Assembly: GCA_003245715.1 (NCBI GenBank)
Contig: QKCJ01000060.1
Span: 1-64,000, forward strand
Reading direction: 5' to 3'
Source: a bacterium
GTDB taxonomy: Bacteria; Planctomycetota; SZUA-567
Length of the DNA stretch: 64,000 nucleotides
Shown here: positions 27,774-37,678 of the stretch, piece after piece
How the letters are laid out: the number at the start of each line of letters is the position of its first letter
Numbering within the stretch: position 1 is the stretch's first letter
Translations under genes and position numbers: made by a program
Notes under the pieces: model-generated
Database searches by the model: none
The model's input: the letters and a program-made list of their open reading frames with translations, nothing else
What the model was told of the DNA's origin: nothing

Positions 27774-27977
27774 ATTAGCTAAATATGGCGGGATAACTTT
27801 CTCACGGCGCTTGACCGGATAAATGGCTGTTAAAAAATAATGAACATCAAATGGTGTTCGTTTTTTTTTACAGTTAAGCGTAATTTGCAAAACGCCCTTG
27901 TCTTCATAAAAATATTCTTGCAGTTTATGGCATATCATATAAAATTTAAGGCAATATTCATAAATACAGGAGATATA

Positions 27978-28697
27978 ATGATTCAGGTACTCGAACGGAC
28001 CAACAATATCCTAAATATTATATCCAAAAATCCCAACGGTGTTGCCCTGAAAGATATAGTCGATGATACCGGGTTAAATAAATCAACAATATGCAATCTC
28101 CTTAAAACCCTCAATGACATCGGCTATGTACGCAAAAAACAGAGTGGTATTTATTGCATCGGTGATAAACTGATAAAGCTCGCCTATCCCTATTTTTCAA
28201 ATGATTCATTTGTGGGTTCCGCTGAAAAGATCGCCAAGGAACTGGTCGCAGAATCACATGAGGCGGCTCTGGTTGCTGTTCGTAAAAATGGCGAACTGCA
28301 GGTTATTGCCAAGGAGATTTACGATCAGAGCGTGGTTATAAATACGCACCGCTTTGGCATACTCAATAATTACAACACCGCTGTTGGACATATATATATG
28401 GCTTTTGACGATGGCTTAAACCCTGAAGCACTTTACAGGCAGGATCTTAAGAATGCGTATAAATCATACCGTGAGTTTGAGGCCGTTTTGCGTGAAACAA
28501 GAAAACAGGGCTATCTCTCAATGACGGTACATGACGGAGAAATCCATGCGGTGGCAGTTCCTGTTTTTGCTGGCCAGAAAATAATTGCCTGTCTGGCGCT
28601 GGTTGCCCCTCAAGTCCGCACGACCCCCGAGAAGCTTGAAGATTATATTCATATGGTTCAGAAATACGGTCTTAAGCTGTCTGAATGCGTTGACTGA
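27978..28697 (+). CDS. IclR-family transcriptional regulator
   Basis: The ATG at 27978 has an AGGAG ribosome site and starts MIQVLERTNNILNII, like its paralogue at 22797-23546; upstream in-frame codons are non-coding leader. The 239 residues form a winged helix-turn-helix (VALKDIVDDTGLNKSTICNLLKTL) and an effector domain. It lies between the SDR-heparinase operon and the convergent symporter gene, either of which it may control. Confidence 0.9.
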   Translation: MIQVLERTNNILNIISKNPNGVALKDIVDDTGLNKSTICNLLKTLNDIGYVRKKQSGIYCIGDKLIKLAYPYFSNDSFVGSAEKIAKELVAESHEAALVAVRKNGELQVIAKEIYDQSVVINTHRFGILNNYNTAVGHIYMAFDDGLNPEALYRQDLKNAYKSYREFEAVLRETRKQGYLSMTVHDGEIHAVAVPVFAGQKIIACLALVAPQVRTTPEKLEDYIHMVQKYGLKLSECVD

Positions 28698-28773
28698 TTC
28701 CTGTGGTATTTTATCTGGCAAGAGTAATGACTTGCTGGTTGCCGGTTTTTCCGGTTTGGCGATGCAAATAATA

Positions 28774-28800
28774 TAGCCTGCTGATAAAGTCAGCAGGCTA
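28774..28800. terminator. Bidirectional terminator between IclR and symporter genes
   Basis: TAGCCTGCTGA (28774-28784) pairs exactly with TCAGCAGGCTA (28790-28800) around a 5-nt loop, flanked by T/A-rich sequence on both sides, between convergent genes. Confidence 0.8.
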
Positions 28801-28827
28801 TAAATATTATAGATGTTTTGGCAGATG

Positions 28828-31119
28828 TTAAGCGTTACTATGTTCTTTCTCTTCGAACTTTTTCTTGTCAGCCAGTGAAACGTGTCCTTCTACCCAGCCA
28901 TCATCGAGTGGGTCGTTTACGCGTGCTTTCAGATCACGGAAGAGACGACGGGTGTCGATAATTCCACCAATCATGAACCAGGCAGTTGATATTACGCCGA
29001 CAACACAGCCTAAAACAATAATCATAATAAAGAAGTACCAGCTCCACCATTCTACCGGCCATGGAGAGATCCAGTTCCAGATTACAACCCCAATAAACGA
29101 GATACCAAACTGGAAGACGATTGAGAATCCGAACACACTCCAGGCAATAAACTTGTCGCCCTTTGTATATTCGTCATCAATACCAATTAGCTTGCTCCAG
29201 ACGGTTCTGATGTTCCACGGTGTTTTCTCATCAACACTCTCGCCGAAATTATACTCGCCGCGGTGCAGCATTCTGTCGATATTAAATGGTGTGCGGTAGG
29301 TAATAAGAGAACCGATGATATAAGAGCCGATACCCATAATCATCGCCACGAAATAAATCTCAAATGAATTGATCGGGAATTTAACTGCATTCATATCCCA
29401 TACAATATATGGTGAGCAGACAGAGTTTACAGTTGTAAAGAGTTCTGTTACATATTTTTCGTAGCCGGTAGAGTGCAGCCACGGATAAACAGAACTACTC
29501 CAGGTGCGCTGCATAATCAGGCCGAACAATGATGTTCCGGAACCGAAGATCAGCGCGCAGAAAGCGCCAGTGGTTGTGCCAAAGCGGGAGTAGAGACCGC
29601 CAACCATGATCGGCCCGGCAGCTCCCAGCCAGAGCGCGCACATGATATTACAGTACATGGTGATGTAATCCATCTGCGTGAAGAGCAGCGAGAAGGTCAG
29701 GAAGAAGACACAGACAAACACTGACATTATGCGCAGCCATTTCAGGTGGGCATCAGGCTCGAACGGCTTTTTGCGGAACGGCATGACCACGTCCTGAATA
29801 ATCGTCGCCGAAGCGTTGAAGATTCTGGAGTTATCCGTTGAGAGGAGCAGCATTACTCCAAGCAGAACAAAAACACCCATAATACCCACAGGCAGTTTGT
29901 TGCGCAGAACCATCGGCATCATCATCTGATAGTAAACAGTTCTGAACTTCTGGAATAACGTGTTTCCTTCCGGGGTCTCAGAGAGGTTTTTGTGGACGCT
30001 CTCAAAATACTCCTTGTCAGGGTTTAACGTGCGTGAGTATGGTGCATCAACACCGATAACGTGCGTGGCCGGAGGGATCATCGCAATTTCTTTGCTGACT
30101 TGCTGGCGTATTTTTTCTGAAGGAATAGTCTCTTCCATGGCCTTGGTTACAAGTTTGGTGCGGATCTCTTTTGCTTCTGGCGCAAATTTATTTGAAAGCA
30201 TTACTGTAAGGACGAACAATGCAAGCAAGGTAAGCATCACACTTGAAAAACCGTTTCGCCACGCCCCAAGAACACCAGCCATTTTCTGTTCGTGCGCGGT
30301 ACGGCCAGAGTTTGAGGTGTCATTACCAATCCATGCTGCACGGTTGAGAATTGAACCTAAGATTGTGACCACCAGTGAGAAAAGATTAAATTCACGCAGA
30401 GAGCTGATATCCATCGGGTTGAGGAAGCTCTCGCCGGGTGCGCGGTCAAGCATGAGAGGTGCAACGTCTGCCGACCAGGAAATTTCAGTCAGAACCATTA
30501 CTGTAAAGATAACGAAAATCGGGTATGACATCAGCCCCTGCAACGCATCTGTGACCAGCAGTGAAACTCGGCCGCCCGGCCAGAGGATCAGCATAGCCAG
30601 AGTCAGACTGATAATCATGATAATTGCGGTAGTCGGGATTTCCCAGCCAAATAAATTGACATTGATTGGAAAACCGAGAATGTAAATGAAGAAACGGGCA
30701 GCAACTGCCGGACCGATGGCATTGGTCATCATTTCGGCTGCTGTCCGGATGAAAGCGGCGATGATACGTAAAGGACGGTTATAGCGGATTTCCAGAAACT
30801 GGCCGATTGAAAGGCATTTTGTCTGGCGGAAGCGGTACAGACAGTAGCCGGTCAAGGCCATGAAAATACCGATCGGAATTGTGATCTTACCCCAGAATCC
30901 CAGAGCCATACCGCATTGGTATTCCTGTTCACAGAGGGCAACAAGGGTGATGACCGACAAGGATGATTCAAGTGAACCAACACTTATAACATAACGTCCG
31001 GCAACACGCCCCGCAGCAAGAAAGTCAACAACACCGCGGATATATCTTCGACTGTAAAAAGCCATACCGATAATAAACGCCAGTGGAACAAGTGTAATAC
31101 ACCAATCAATCCAATGCAT
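28828..31119 (-). CDS. Sodium:solute symporter (SSS family)
   Basis: A 763-residue polytopic membrane protein with about 13-14 helices, beginning MHWIDWCITLVPLAFIIGMAFYSRRYIRG, and with the SSS-like region VDFLAAGRVAGRY...SLSVITLV. It is longer than usual (500-600): a hydrophilic insert of about 80 residues lies between two helices (about 310-395), and the C-terminal part has extra helices and a charged tail. An AAGGAG ribosome site precedes the ATG. It probably imports sugars or uronates made by the secreted enzymes, driven by sodium. It is transcribed alone. Confidence 0.88.
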   Translation of the reverse strand: MHWIDWCITLVPLAFIIGMAFYSRRYIRGVVDFLAAGRVAGRYVISVGSLESSLSVITLVALCEQEYQCGMALGFWGKITIPIGIFMALTGYCLYRFRQTKCLSIGQFLEIRYNRPLRIIAAFIRTAAEMMTNAIGPAVAARFFIYILGFPINVNLFGWEIPTTAIIMIISLTLAMLILWPGGRVSLLVTDALQGLMSYPIFVIFTVMVLTEISWSADVAPLMLDRAPGESFLNPMDISSLREFNLFSLVVTILGSILNRAAWIGNDTSNSGRTAHEQKMAGVLGAWRNGFSSVMLTLLALFVLTVMLSNKFAPEAKEIRTKLVTKAMEETIPSEKIRQQVSKEIAMIPPATHVIGVDAPYSRTLNPDKEYFESVHKNLSETPEGNTLFQKFRTVYYQMMMPMVLRNKLPVGIMGVFVLLGVMLLLSTDNSRIFNASATIIQDVVMPFRKKPFEPDAHLKWLRIMSVFVCVFFLTFSLLFTQMDYITMYCNIMCALWLGAAGPIMVGGLYSRFGTTTGAFCALIFGSGTSLFGLIMQRTWSSSVYPWLHSTGYEKYVTELFTTVNSVCSPYIVWDMNAVKFPINSFEIYFVAMIMGIGSYIIGSLITYRTPFNIDRMLHRGEYNFGESVDEKTPWNIRTVWSKLIGIDDEYTKGDKFIAWSVFGFSIVFQFGISFIGVVIWNWISPWPVEWWSWYFFIMIIVLGCVVGVISTAWFMIGGIIDTRRLFRDLKARVNDPLDDGWVEGHVSLADKKKFEEKEHSNA

Positions 31120-31145
31120 AAAATATCTCCTTCGTTTTTCCCCAC

Positions 31146-31174
31146 ATAATATAGTGCGGATTTATATTAAGCAA
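31146..31174 (-). promoter_or_regulatory. Promoter of the symporter gene
   Basis: On the minus strand TTGCTT (complement of 31169-31174), 17-bp spacer, TATTAT (complement of 31146-31151), about 27 bp before the start codon. Confidence 0.5.
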
Positions 31175-31683
31175 CTTTTGCGTATATAAAAAAGTTAAAT
31201 AATTATGTTCAGACTTTCCTCTGTGCCTGCCGACAGGGGAATCTGCCCTTTTTTTCGCAAGATCTGAAAACAAAAATATCTTAAAACGTACGAATCCTGT
31301 AAGCACATTCAACTCTTTTTTTTCTACAAAAATGAATAATCATGTAAGGCGCTGAAGTATAAGCTGTTATATCTTTGCGGAGCGAAAAGAAAAAAGATCA
31401 CGTTGATTATTATGCGCATATGATTGATATGCCTGCGGAATTAGTATGTTTGGTTAGTTTGCTGAAATGAGGATTGGGGATTGAAACGCTGTGATTAATT
31501 GATATTTCTGATGAGAATTCAAAGGGCTGGTGGGTGGCAGTCAGGGAGATTCAGTCGCTGGATAGTAGCTGCTACGGCAAGGGTCGCGTTGACCGATTCT
31601 GACTTCGAAGGTAATTATAAATGCTATTTGATTATTAATGAAGAGCCTTGGGAGTTCAGAGGTTGAGTCCATGTCGGCAGGGG
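31175..31683. other. Non-coding stretch of about 0.5 kb
   Basis: Between the symporter promoter and the 3' end of the ATPase gene no convincing coding frame, terminator or repeat is seen; the sequence is AT-rich. Short in-frame runs lack ribosome sites. Confidence 0.5.
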
Positions 31684-33006
31684 TTATATATGCGACATGA
31701 TTTCATCATGGCTGCGCATGACCGGTGAGGGCGGGGCAACGCGCATGACTTCTTCAGGTGTGGTTAGGCCCTGAAAAACTTTCATCATGCCATATTCGCG
31801 CAAGGTCAGGAAATCTGGCTGCTGGACGATCATCTTGCGGAGTTCACTGATACTGCATTGGTCAATAATTGCGGTGCGGATATTCTGGTCTAAGTGCAGG
31901 ATTTCGAAAATTGGCATCCGTCCCCTGTAGCCGGTGCCGGAGCAGGCTTCACAACCTTTGGCTTTATAGATGACTTTGTCGGCAAATGACTGGTCGGCAG
32001 AGCCAAGCAGTTCCTGTTCGTGGAGCGTTACATGGGCTTTTTCCCGGCAGTCTGGGCAGAGCAGCCGGATCAGGCGCTGGGCGACGACACAGTTAAGCGC
32101 GGACGCTACCAGAAATGACTCAATATCCATATTCATCAGTCGGAGCAAGCCGCCGACCGAGTCTTCGGTGTGCAGGGTTGAGAAGACCTTATGTCCGGTC
32201 ATGGCCGCTTCGATTGCGGTTTCGGCAGAGGACCGGTCACGGATTTCGCCAAGGAGAATAATATCCGGATCTTGCCGGACGATGGCTTTGAGCGAGTTCT
32301 CATATGTGCGGTCGATCTGTTTATTTATCGTACACTGGCTGATGCCGTCGATGACGACTTCAACCGGATCCTCGACGGTTATGATTTTTACCTCATCACT
32401 GCGAATCTGTGAGATGCAGGAGTAGAGGGTTGTGGTCTTGCCGCAACCGGTCGGGCCGGTGAAGATGATAATTCCGGCGGGGCTTGCCAGACTGTAGTCC
32501 ATAAAGCGCATGCGCATTTTGCTTGGCATTTTAAGGTCGGTCAGGGAGACGAGCTGTTTTTTGCGGTTAAGCAGCCGCATTACCAGATTCTCGCCCATAA
32601 CCGTGACAAAACTCGACATTCGCACATCAAGTCTGGTCTTGGCGAATTCAAATTCAAAGCTGCCGTCCTGATGCAGGCGTTTCTCGGCAATGTCGGCATT
32701 GGCCAGCAGTTTGGCGCGGCTTACGGCTTTTTCACAAATTTCACGGGGATAAAATCCCGCATCACGCAGCAGGCCGTCAACCCGGAAACGCGCCCGGTAG
32801 CCAGCACGCATCGGTTCAAGATGGATATCGCTGGCATTGCTGCTTGCCGCGCGTGCAAAGAGATCGTTGAGCATGTCTGTGCCGCGCGAGATAACTATTT
32901 CCGTACCGCACTTGGCGCACTGCAAAGACTGTCCGTCGTTGAATTTTGTCGTATTTATTCGGGCGCCACAATTCTGGCAGACTGAGATTAATCTTCTGAA
33001 TTCCAT
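31684..33006 (-). CDS. PilB/GspE-type secretion ATPase with N-terminal zinc ribbon
   Basis: 440 residues. In place of the usual N1 domain there is a short zinc ribbon (C10, C13, C30, C33), then the N2-like domain (ASDIHLEP, about 45-150). The ATPase core has Walker A G184-PTGCGK-T191, Walker B DPDIILLGEIRD (246-257) and the His box TGHKVFSTLHTED. The C-terminal metal site is C317-P-D-C320/C352-E-A-C355. Such ATPases power type IV pilus extension or type II secretion at the inner membrane. No other pilus or secretion gene lies nearby, so it is an orphan here; it could drive export or assembly of the pseudopilins at 9850 and 17949 (inference). Confidence 0.92.
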   Translation of the reverse strand: MEFRRLISVCQNCGARINTTKFNDGQSLQCAKCGTEIVISRGTDMLNDLFARAASSNASDIHLEPMRAGYRARFRVDGLLRDAGFYPREICEKAVSRAKLLANADIAEKRLHQDGSFEFEFAKTRLDVRMSSFVTVMGENLVMRLLNRKKQLVSLTDLKMPSKMRMRFMDYSLASPAGIIIFTGPTGCGKTTTLYSCISQIRSDEVKIITVEDPVEVVIDGISQCTINKQIDRTYENSLKAIVRQDPDIILLGEIRDRSSAETAIEAAMTGHKVFSTLHTEDSVGGLLRLMNMDIESFLVASALNCVVAQRLIRLLCPDCREKAHVTLHEQELLGSADQSFADKVIYKAKGCEACSGTGYRGRMPIFEILHLDQNIRTAIIDQCSISELRKMIVQQPDFLTLREYGMMKVFQGLTTPEEVMRVAPPSPVMRSHDEIMSHI

Positions 33007-33036
33007 ACAAGGCCTTATCTCTTATTTATCAATGAT

Positions 33037-33067
33037 CCGGTGTCAGTATATTGTAGCCTGATACCGG
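33037..33067. promoter_or_regulatory. Hairpin or operator upstream of the ATPase gene
   Basis: CCGGTGTCAG (33037-33046) pairs with CTGATACCGG (33058-33067) with one G-U, 30 bp before the ATPase start. It could be a regulator-binding palindrome or an RNA leader hairpin. Confidence 0.35.
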
Positions 33068-33203
33068 CATGATAACAAACATATAAACGTGAATGCGCTA
33101 ATATTTTTTTGCGGCTGAACACCCTCTAGTTACCTGAAGTCTGTAATTGTGACGCGAGTTTATGGAAAATCCGGAAAATAATTATTTTGCTGTCGGTCGG
33201 TAA

Positions 33204-34271
33204 TTATTTTTTCAGGCCAAGCCGTCCGCCTGTGTATTTTTCCTCGTGGATCGCTTCAAGCCATACGGTGTTCTCAAGATACCATTTAATGGTTTCGCGA
33301 AGTCCTGTCTGGAAGGTGTAGGATGGTGACCAGCCAAGTTCTGCGCGGATGCGGCCTGCGTCAATGGCGTAGCGCAGGTCGTGGCCGGGGCGGTCGGCTA
33401 CAAAAACAATCTGTTTGCGGAAATCCCGCTCGGGATAAATTTCCTGAAGCAGATCGCAGAGCAGATGCACAACATCAAGGTTTTTCCATTCATTGCAGCC
33501 GCCTACATTATACGTGCTGCCGGCTTTGGCATTTCGGATGATGCAGTCGATTGCGCTGCAATGGTCCTTGACATGGAGCCAGTCGCGGATATTGCTGCCA
33601 TCACCGTAGACCGGCAAATTCTGTCCGCTAACGGCCTTTTCAATCATCAGCGGCAGAAGCTTTTCGGGAAACTGCAGCGGTCCGTAATTATTTGAGCAGT
33701 TTGAGATTGTCACCGGCAGACCGAAGGTGCGCCCCCAGGCCCGAACCAGATGGTCTGAGGAGGCTTTTGAAGCGCTGTAGGGGCTGCTTGGGTCATACGC
33801 GGTGTCTTCTGTGAAAAAGCCATCCTCGCCAAGCGAGCCGTAGACCTCGTCGGTTGATATATGGTGAAAAAGGAAGTCGCCATCTTTCCCGTTCCACGCT
33901 GCACGCGCAGCCTGAAGCAGGGTGAAGGTGCCGACGATATTGGTCTGGATAAAATCTCCGGGGCCGTCGATAGAGCGGTCGACGTGGCTTTCGGCGGCGA
34001 AGTGTACGACGGTATCAATCGCCTCTTCTGCAAATATTTTCTGCAGCAGTACGCCGTCACAGATATCGCCTTTGACAAAGCTGTAGTTATCGCCCTCAAC
34101 TCCTGAAAGATTATTAAGGCTTCCGGCGTAGGTAAGTTTGTCGAGATTGACTATCCGCAGCTGCGGATAATTCTCACGCATATAATGTACAAAGTTGGCT
34201 CCGATAAATCCCGCCCCTCCGGTAACAAGCATAACCTTTGGCGTGCGGATAGAATCTGTTTTTTCATTCAT
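33204..34271 (-). CDS. rmlB: dTDP-glucose 4,6-dehydratase
   Basis: A 355-residue extended SDR: NAD-binding V-T-G-G-A-G-F-I-G at the N-terminus, catalytic S-T-D-E-V-Y-G and Y-S-A-S-K, and [10 protein letters not shown], all typical of RmlB. It converts dTDP-glucose to dTDP-4-keto-6-deoxyglucose in dTDP-rhamnose or related deoxysugar synthesis. rmlA, rmlC and rmlD are not nearby. It starts 2 bp after the HEAT lipoprotein gene and is the last gene of a coupled four-gene run. Confidence 0.95.
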   Translation of the reverse strand: MNEKTDSIRTPKVMLVTGGAGFIGANFVHYMRENYPQLRIVNLDKLTYAGSLNNLSGVEGDNYSFVKGDICDGVLLQKIFAEEAIDTVVHFAAESHVDRSIDGPGDFIQTNIVGTFTLLQAARAAWNGKDGDFLFHHISTDEVYGSLGEDGFFTEDTAYDPSSPYSASKASSDHLVRAWGRTFGLPVTISNCSNNYGPLQFPEKLLPLMIEKAVSGQNLPVYGDGSNIRDWLHVKDHCSAIDCIIRNAKAGSTYNVGGCNEWKNLDVVHLLCDLLQEIYPERDFRKQIVFVADRPGHDLRYAIDAGRIRAELGWSPSYTFQTGLRETIKWYLENTVWLEAIHEEKYTGGRLGLKK

Positions 34272-34273
34272 AA

Positions 34274-35770
34274 TTAATTACCTGTTTCCTTACTGTCAAT
34301 AATTAATGGATAACCGTCAGCAAGCAGTTCAACTGACGCTCCAATGTTTTTGTTTTGGCCATTCCCCGGAGTTATCATTTTAACCGTTGCGGCGAAGTCA
34401 AGTCTGCTGTCGGTTGTGATTTCTGTTGTTTGGGCTAACGGGGTTGAGAGTATAGCGCGGTTGCCGTCTGAAGCAATAACCCGGTATTGGTAGAGCCACC
34501 AGCGCCGCCACGCCCGGATATCGTAAATGTCCTCAGGCTGTTTGGGCAGCTTGTGGATGCCGGCAATATTCACCAGCAGGAAGGCCGCGCGTTCACGGAT
34601 CTTTGAATAACGGTCGGCAAGTGCGTTGATAATTGCCGGTATGTCTTTTATGCGTTTGCCCCGTTCAAGACAGTCAAGCCCGTAATCCTTGTCCTGATAG
34701 GCAGGGCTGTCGAGGAGTTCGCTGCAGCGCTCGGGGAATTTGCTCTTGCCAAGAAGGTAGGCTATTACCGAGAGCCGCAGTTCGATGACGTCTATTTTTT
34801 CCGGCGGGTAGGTGGAGAGTGCTTTCTGGCGCAGCGGTTCGGGTTTCTGCTCAAGCATCGCAACAGCGGCGATCTGTATCTTCTGGTCGCTGCTGAAAAT
34901 GTTGTTGTAGAGTATTCTGGTTGCCGCAATATCCTCGACATCCCTCAGGGCTTTCATTGCCATGATGCAGACGTTGGTGTCAGGCATCTGGGCAAGTTCT
35001 TTCAGCTCGCCAGCGCCTTTATGATAATCCCCACAGTGGAGCAGCGCCCAGGCCGTACTTAGTCTGATAAACGGGTCCTTTGAGTCGAGAAAGTCAAGCA
35101 GCGCTCCTTTTGAGTCGGTATCTTTTAACATTCCCACAACAAGTATGGCTCCGTCCCTGACGGCTGCGTCCTTATCCCGGAGCATTTTTCTGGCTTTTAA
35201 GAGCGCGGTGTTGCTGTCAAGTTTGAGCAGGCTGTTGAGCGCTGCCTTGCGGATAGCCGCGTTATCGCTTTCTGTACGTTCTGCAAGAAAGTTTACAGCT
35301 CTTGTCTGGGGATATCTGCGGATCAGGTAAATCGCCGACGTTGCCAGAGGGTCGTAGTTATTGGCGGCAATGGCAATCAGAAAGGGCAGGGCCTCCGGAT
35401 CATGATTTCTGTATATCTCCTTCAGACGTCTCTGGTTTTTGTCAATATCCCTTGCGCTGGAGGCGAGCAGTTTTTCCGCCGCAGGATCATGCGGTCCCAT
35501 GTCGTAATCAAAGATTCCGCCTGTTTCCTTTGCCGGAGTAATTACAGAACTCTCAGTGGTTTTTGCGCTTACGGCATACGCTTTTTGTTTTGGTTTGGTT
35601 TTGTCTTTTGATTTGCCCTTAGTGCTTTTTGGCGGGAGTTTCTCTTTTTTAACGCCCTTTAGGCCGTTTTCGGCTGATTTTTGGCTAGTATTCCCATCAC
35701 TGCCCATAAATGAGCAGCCCGTCAGTAATAACAGGAAACCGGAACATAAGAGAAAACGCAGATCAGTCAT
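34274..35770 (-). CDS. HEAT-repeat lipoprotein
   Basis: The ATG at 35770 overlaps the stop of the upstream gene and is better than an in-frame TTG 9 bp earlier. The 498-residue protein starts with a lipoprotein signal (lipobox L-L-T-G-C, C19), then a Ser/Lys-rich linker (20-90), then HEAT-like helical repeats from about 100 to 400 (for example [16 protein letters not shown] and [19 protein letters not shown]). A C-terminal beta-rich part follows. It is membrane-tethered and probably a scaffold. It is the third gene of the RecA-like/NFACT/HEAT/rmlB run. Confidence 0.82.
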   Translation of the reverse strand: MTDLRFLLCSGFLLLLTGCSFMGSDGNTSQKSAENGLKGVKKEKLPPKSTKGKSKDKTKPKQKAYAVSAKTTESSVITPAKETGGIFDYDMGPHDPAAEKLLASSARDIDKNQRRLKEIYRNHDPEALPFLIAIAANNYDPLATSAIYLIRRYPQTRAVNFLAERTESDNAAIRKAALNSLLKLDSNTALLKARKMLRDKDAAVRDGAILVVGMLKDTDSKGALLDFLDSKDPFIRLSTAWALLHCGDYHKGAGELKELAQMPDTNVCIMAMKALRDVEDIAATRILYNNIFSSDQKIQIAAVAMLEQKPEPLRQKALSTYPPEKIDVIELRLSVIAYLLGKSKFPERCSELLDSPAYQDKDYGLDCLERGKRIKDIPAIINALADRYSKIRERAAFLLVNIAGIHKLPKQPEDIYDIRAWRRWWLYQYRVIASDGNRAILSTPLAQTTEITTDSRLDFAATVKMITPGNGQNKNIGASVELLADGYPLIIDSKETGN

Positions 35771-36701
35771 CACCGGCAAAACCTTTCAGCAGGCGCTTAA
35801 GCCGGTCTTCTTCGATACGGACATTGATATTTCCGGCGTTAGTTATTGTCACTTGTCCGGGCGGAGCCTTCCGGCTTTTTCGGATATTTTTGGCCTGACA
35901 ATAATGCACGTCAACGCGTGTGGCTTTTCTGGCTTTTGAAAAATAAGCTGCCAGATGCGCTGCATCAAGGAGCGTTTCCTGCGGCAGGGGTTCATTGCCT
36001 TTGTGGTTAATGGTGCTGCGGGCAACAACGTGCGATCCCTGAACATGGGCAACATGAAACCACCAGTCATTGCCCCGGGCAACGCGCATTGAGAGGTAAT
36101 CATTATCCCGCGCGTTTTTGCCGACGAGTATTTTTATGTCATCATGCGAGGTGAATTCACGCACTCCCCTTGGAAGTTCATTCTTCTGCTGCTGCGGGGA
36201 TTTGGGCGGCTCAAGGCCGGCAATGAGAATATTATGCCTGCGCGCACCGTCAACAAATTCCGGTGGCGGTGGCAGTGACGGGTCGGATTCTTCTTCCCAG
36301 GCGCTATAGCCATTCTGGATTTCTTCAAGTTCGGCTATTTCCTTTTCGCATATTTCCAGTTGCTCGCGGATAGTCTCCTCGCCCTTTTGCAGCTTGCGCT
36401 GTTTCTTGAAGTATTTGCGGGCGTTGTCAAGCGGCTTGAGGTTCTCGTCAAGTTTGATCTCGCGCTCGCAGCCGGGGTTATACATGTCAGGCAGGCTCGC
36501 AACCTTCTGCCCGCGTTTAATCAATGCCAGATTGGCCTTGATGATCTCGCCGCATTCAAGATAAAACTCAGCCTTCGCGCAGTCCTCAATTGAGGCCGTG
36601 AGCTTCTCGTGTTTCTTGACGGCGCGGCGCAGGGCGGTGCGTAGCGCTTTACGGAAAGAGGCGCGGTACGGGTTAAGCTGCTCCTCGGTATTGTTATCCA
36701 C
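35763..36701 (-). CDS. Shortened NFACT/RqcH-like protein (coiled coil plus NFACT-R)
   Basis: 312 residues. A coiled-coil-rich N-terminal half (about 10-140) leads into an NFACT-R/DUF814 domain (about 180-300) with DWWFHVAHVQGSHVVARS, the conserved signature of RqcH/Tae2/NEMF. Full RqcH is about 570 residues and starts with an NFACT-N domain, which is absent here. RqcH adds alanine tails to stalled nascent chains; whether this short form can is doubtful. The start overlaps the end of the RecA-like gene by 8 bp and the stop overlaps the HEAT gene start, so translation is coupled on both sides. Confidence 0.82.
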   Translation of the reverse strand: MDNNTEEQLNPYRASFRKALRTALRRAVKKHEKLTASIEDCAKAEFYLECGEIIKANLALIKRGQKVASLPDMYNPGCEREIKLDENLKPLDNARKYFKKQRKLQKGEETIREQLEICEKEIAELEEIQNGYSAWEEESDPSLPPPPEFVDGARRHNILIAGLEPPKSPQQQKNELPRGVREFTSHDDIKILVGKNARDNDYLSMRVARGNDWWFHVAHVQGSHVVARSTINHKGNEPLPQETLLDAAHLAAYFSKARKATRVDVHYCQAKNIRKSRKAPPGQVTITNAGNINVRIEEDRLKRLLKGFAGDD

Positions 36702-37434
36702 TAATCAGACCCTTATTAAAGTTGATCTCAAAAAAACATTCCTTCTCATGCCAGTCGGCAAAACCTTTAACCACCTCAGCTCTGACTTTTATCCCTTCCT
36801 CATAACCATCATTCTCCTCAGTCGTGAAAAGCTGGATACGAAGGTCGGGATAGAGCTTGACCGGATTACCGCCGGGACTGACAAGCTGGCTGCTGCCGTC
36901 AGAGTATTGCCGGTACTGCAACTGGTTAATCATTATAAGTGAACAATTGCTTTGAGCAATAACCCGTTTGAGTTTGCGCAGTCCGCTTGCCAGTATCGAG
37001 GTCAGTTTCAGCCCCTCAACCTCGGAAGTGTCATCCTCCGCAAGCAGCGCCGGCAGCGCGTCAATTACGATAACTTCAACATTACCCGATTCAACGAGCA
37101 TCTGGCACATGCTGAAAATATCCCGGCCGTTCTGCATCGACGAAAGAAGAAATCGCTTCTTGTCTATGCCGGATTTATCAAGCTGCTGCTGGCTCAGTGA
37201 CTGGTTGGCGTCAATAAAAGCGCCTGCACCGCCTGCGCGTTGCGCACTTTTAATCGCGGCCAGCCCAAGGGCGGTCTTGCCCGTTACCGGCATTCCGGCA
37301 ATCTCGGTGAAAGTCCCGCAAGAGATGCCGCCGGCTTCAGTAAGCCTGTCAATTGCCGCAACGCCGCAGCTTAGTATCTCCTCAGGGGCCTCATGCACAA
37401 AATTCTCCCGCGGTTGATTACCGGACCTTGCCAT
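36694..37434 (-). CDS. Short RecA-like (RecA/ImuA-type) ATPase
   Basis: 246 residues comprising only a RecA core: a Walker A in GMPVTGKTAL, Walker B VIVIDALPALL, and an L2-like region MINQLQYR...SPGGNPVKLYPDLRIQL that mirrors RecA. The N-terminal helix region and the C-terminal domain of true RecA (about 350 residues) are missing. It could be an ImuA/SulA-like accessory of translesion repair or a RecA paralogue with another role; no dnaE2/imuB is near. It is first in a coupled operon with the NFACT-like, HEAT and rmlB genes. The ribosome site is AGGGGG. Confidence 0.78.
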   Translation of the reverse strand: MARSGNQPRENFVHEAPEEILSCGVAAIDRLTEAGGISCGTFTEIAGMPVTGKTALGLAAIKSAQRAGGAGAFIDANQSLSQQQLDKSGIDKKRFLLSSMQNGRDIFSMCQMLVESGNVEVIVIDALPALLAEDDTSEVEGLKLTSILASGLRKLKRVIAQSNCSLIMINQLQYRQYSDGSSQLVSPGGNPVKLYPDLRIQLFTTEENDGYEEGIKVRAEVVKGFADWHEKECFFEINFNKGLISG

Positions 37435-37595
37435 AGAAAACCCCCTACAAGGGTTGCGCCATGCCCGGTTTAACTCTATATAAAGTAGTCAATTTCGCAC
37501 TATTGTGATAACCAGCCGTAAGTGTCAATGTTATTTATGTAACAGTGATTTACAAGCATTTTCTTTCTGGTCTGAGCCTGTAATGTCGCTGGGCA

Positions 37596-37633
37596 TTAAA
37601 AACACCGCCATTGAGAATATTCCCATGGCGGTG
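37596..37633 (-). terminator. Terminator of the lipoprotein gene
   Basis: CACCGCCAT (37603-37611) and ATGGCGGTG (37625-37633) form a 9-bp stem with a T-run on the minus strand, 45 bp after the lipoprotein stop. Confidence 0.88.
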
Positions 37634-37678
37634 CGGATTATTATATATTGCTGTACTCTGGTAGTGATAGCGTGGTTA

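Noticed and set aside
27840..27977. Longer start for the IclR gene
   Set aside because: The downstream ATG at 27978 has an AGGAG site and matches the paralogue's N-terminus; upstream codons look non-coding.
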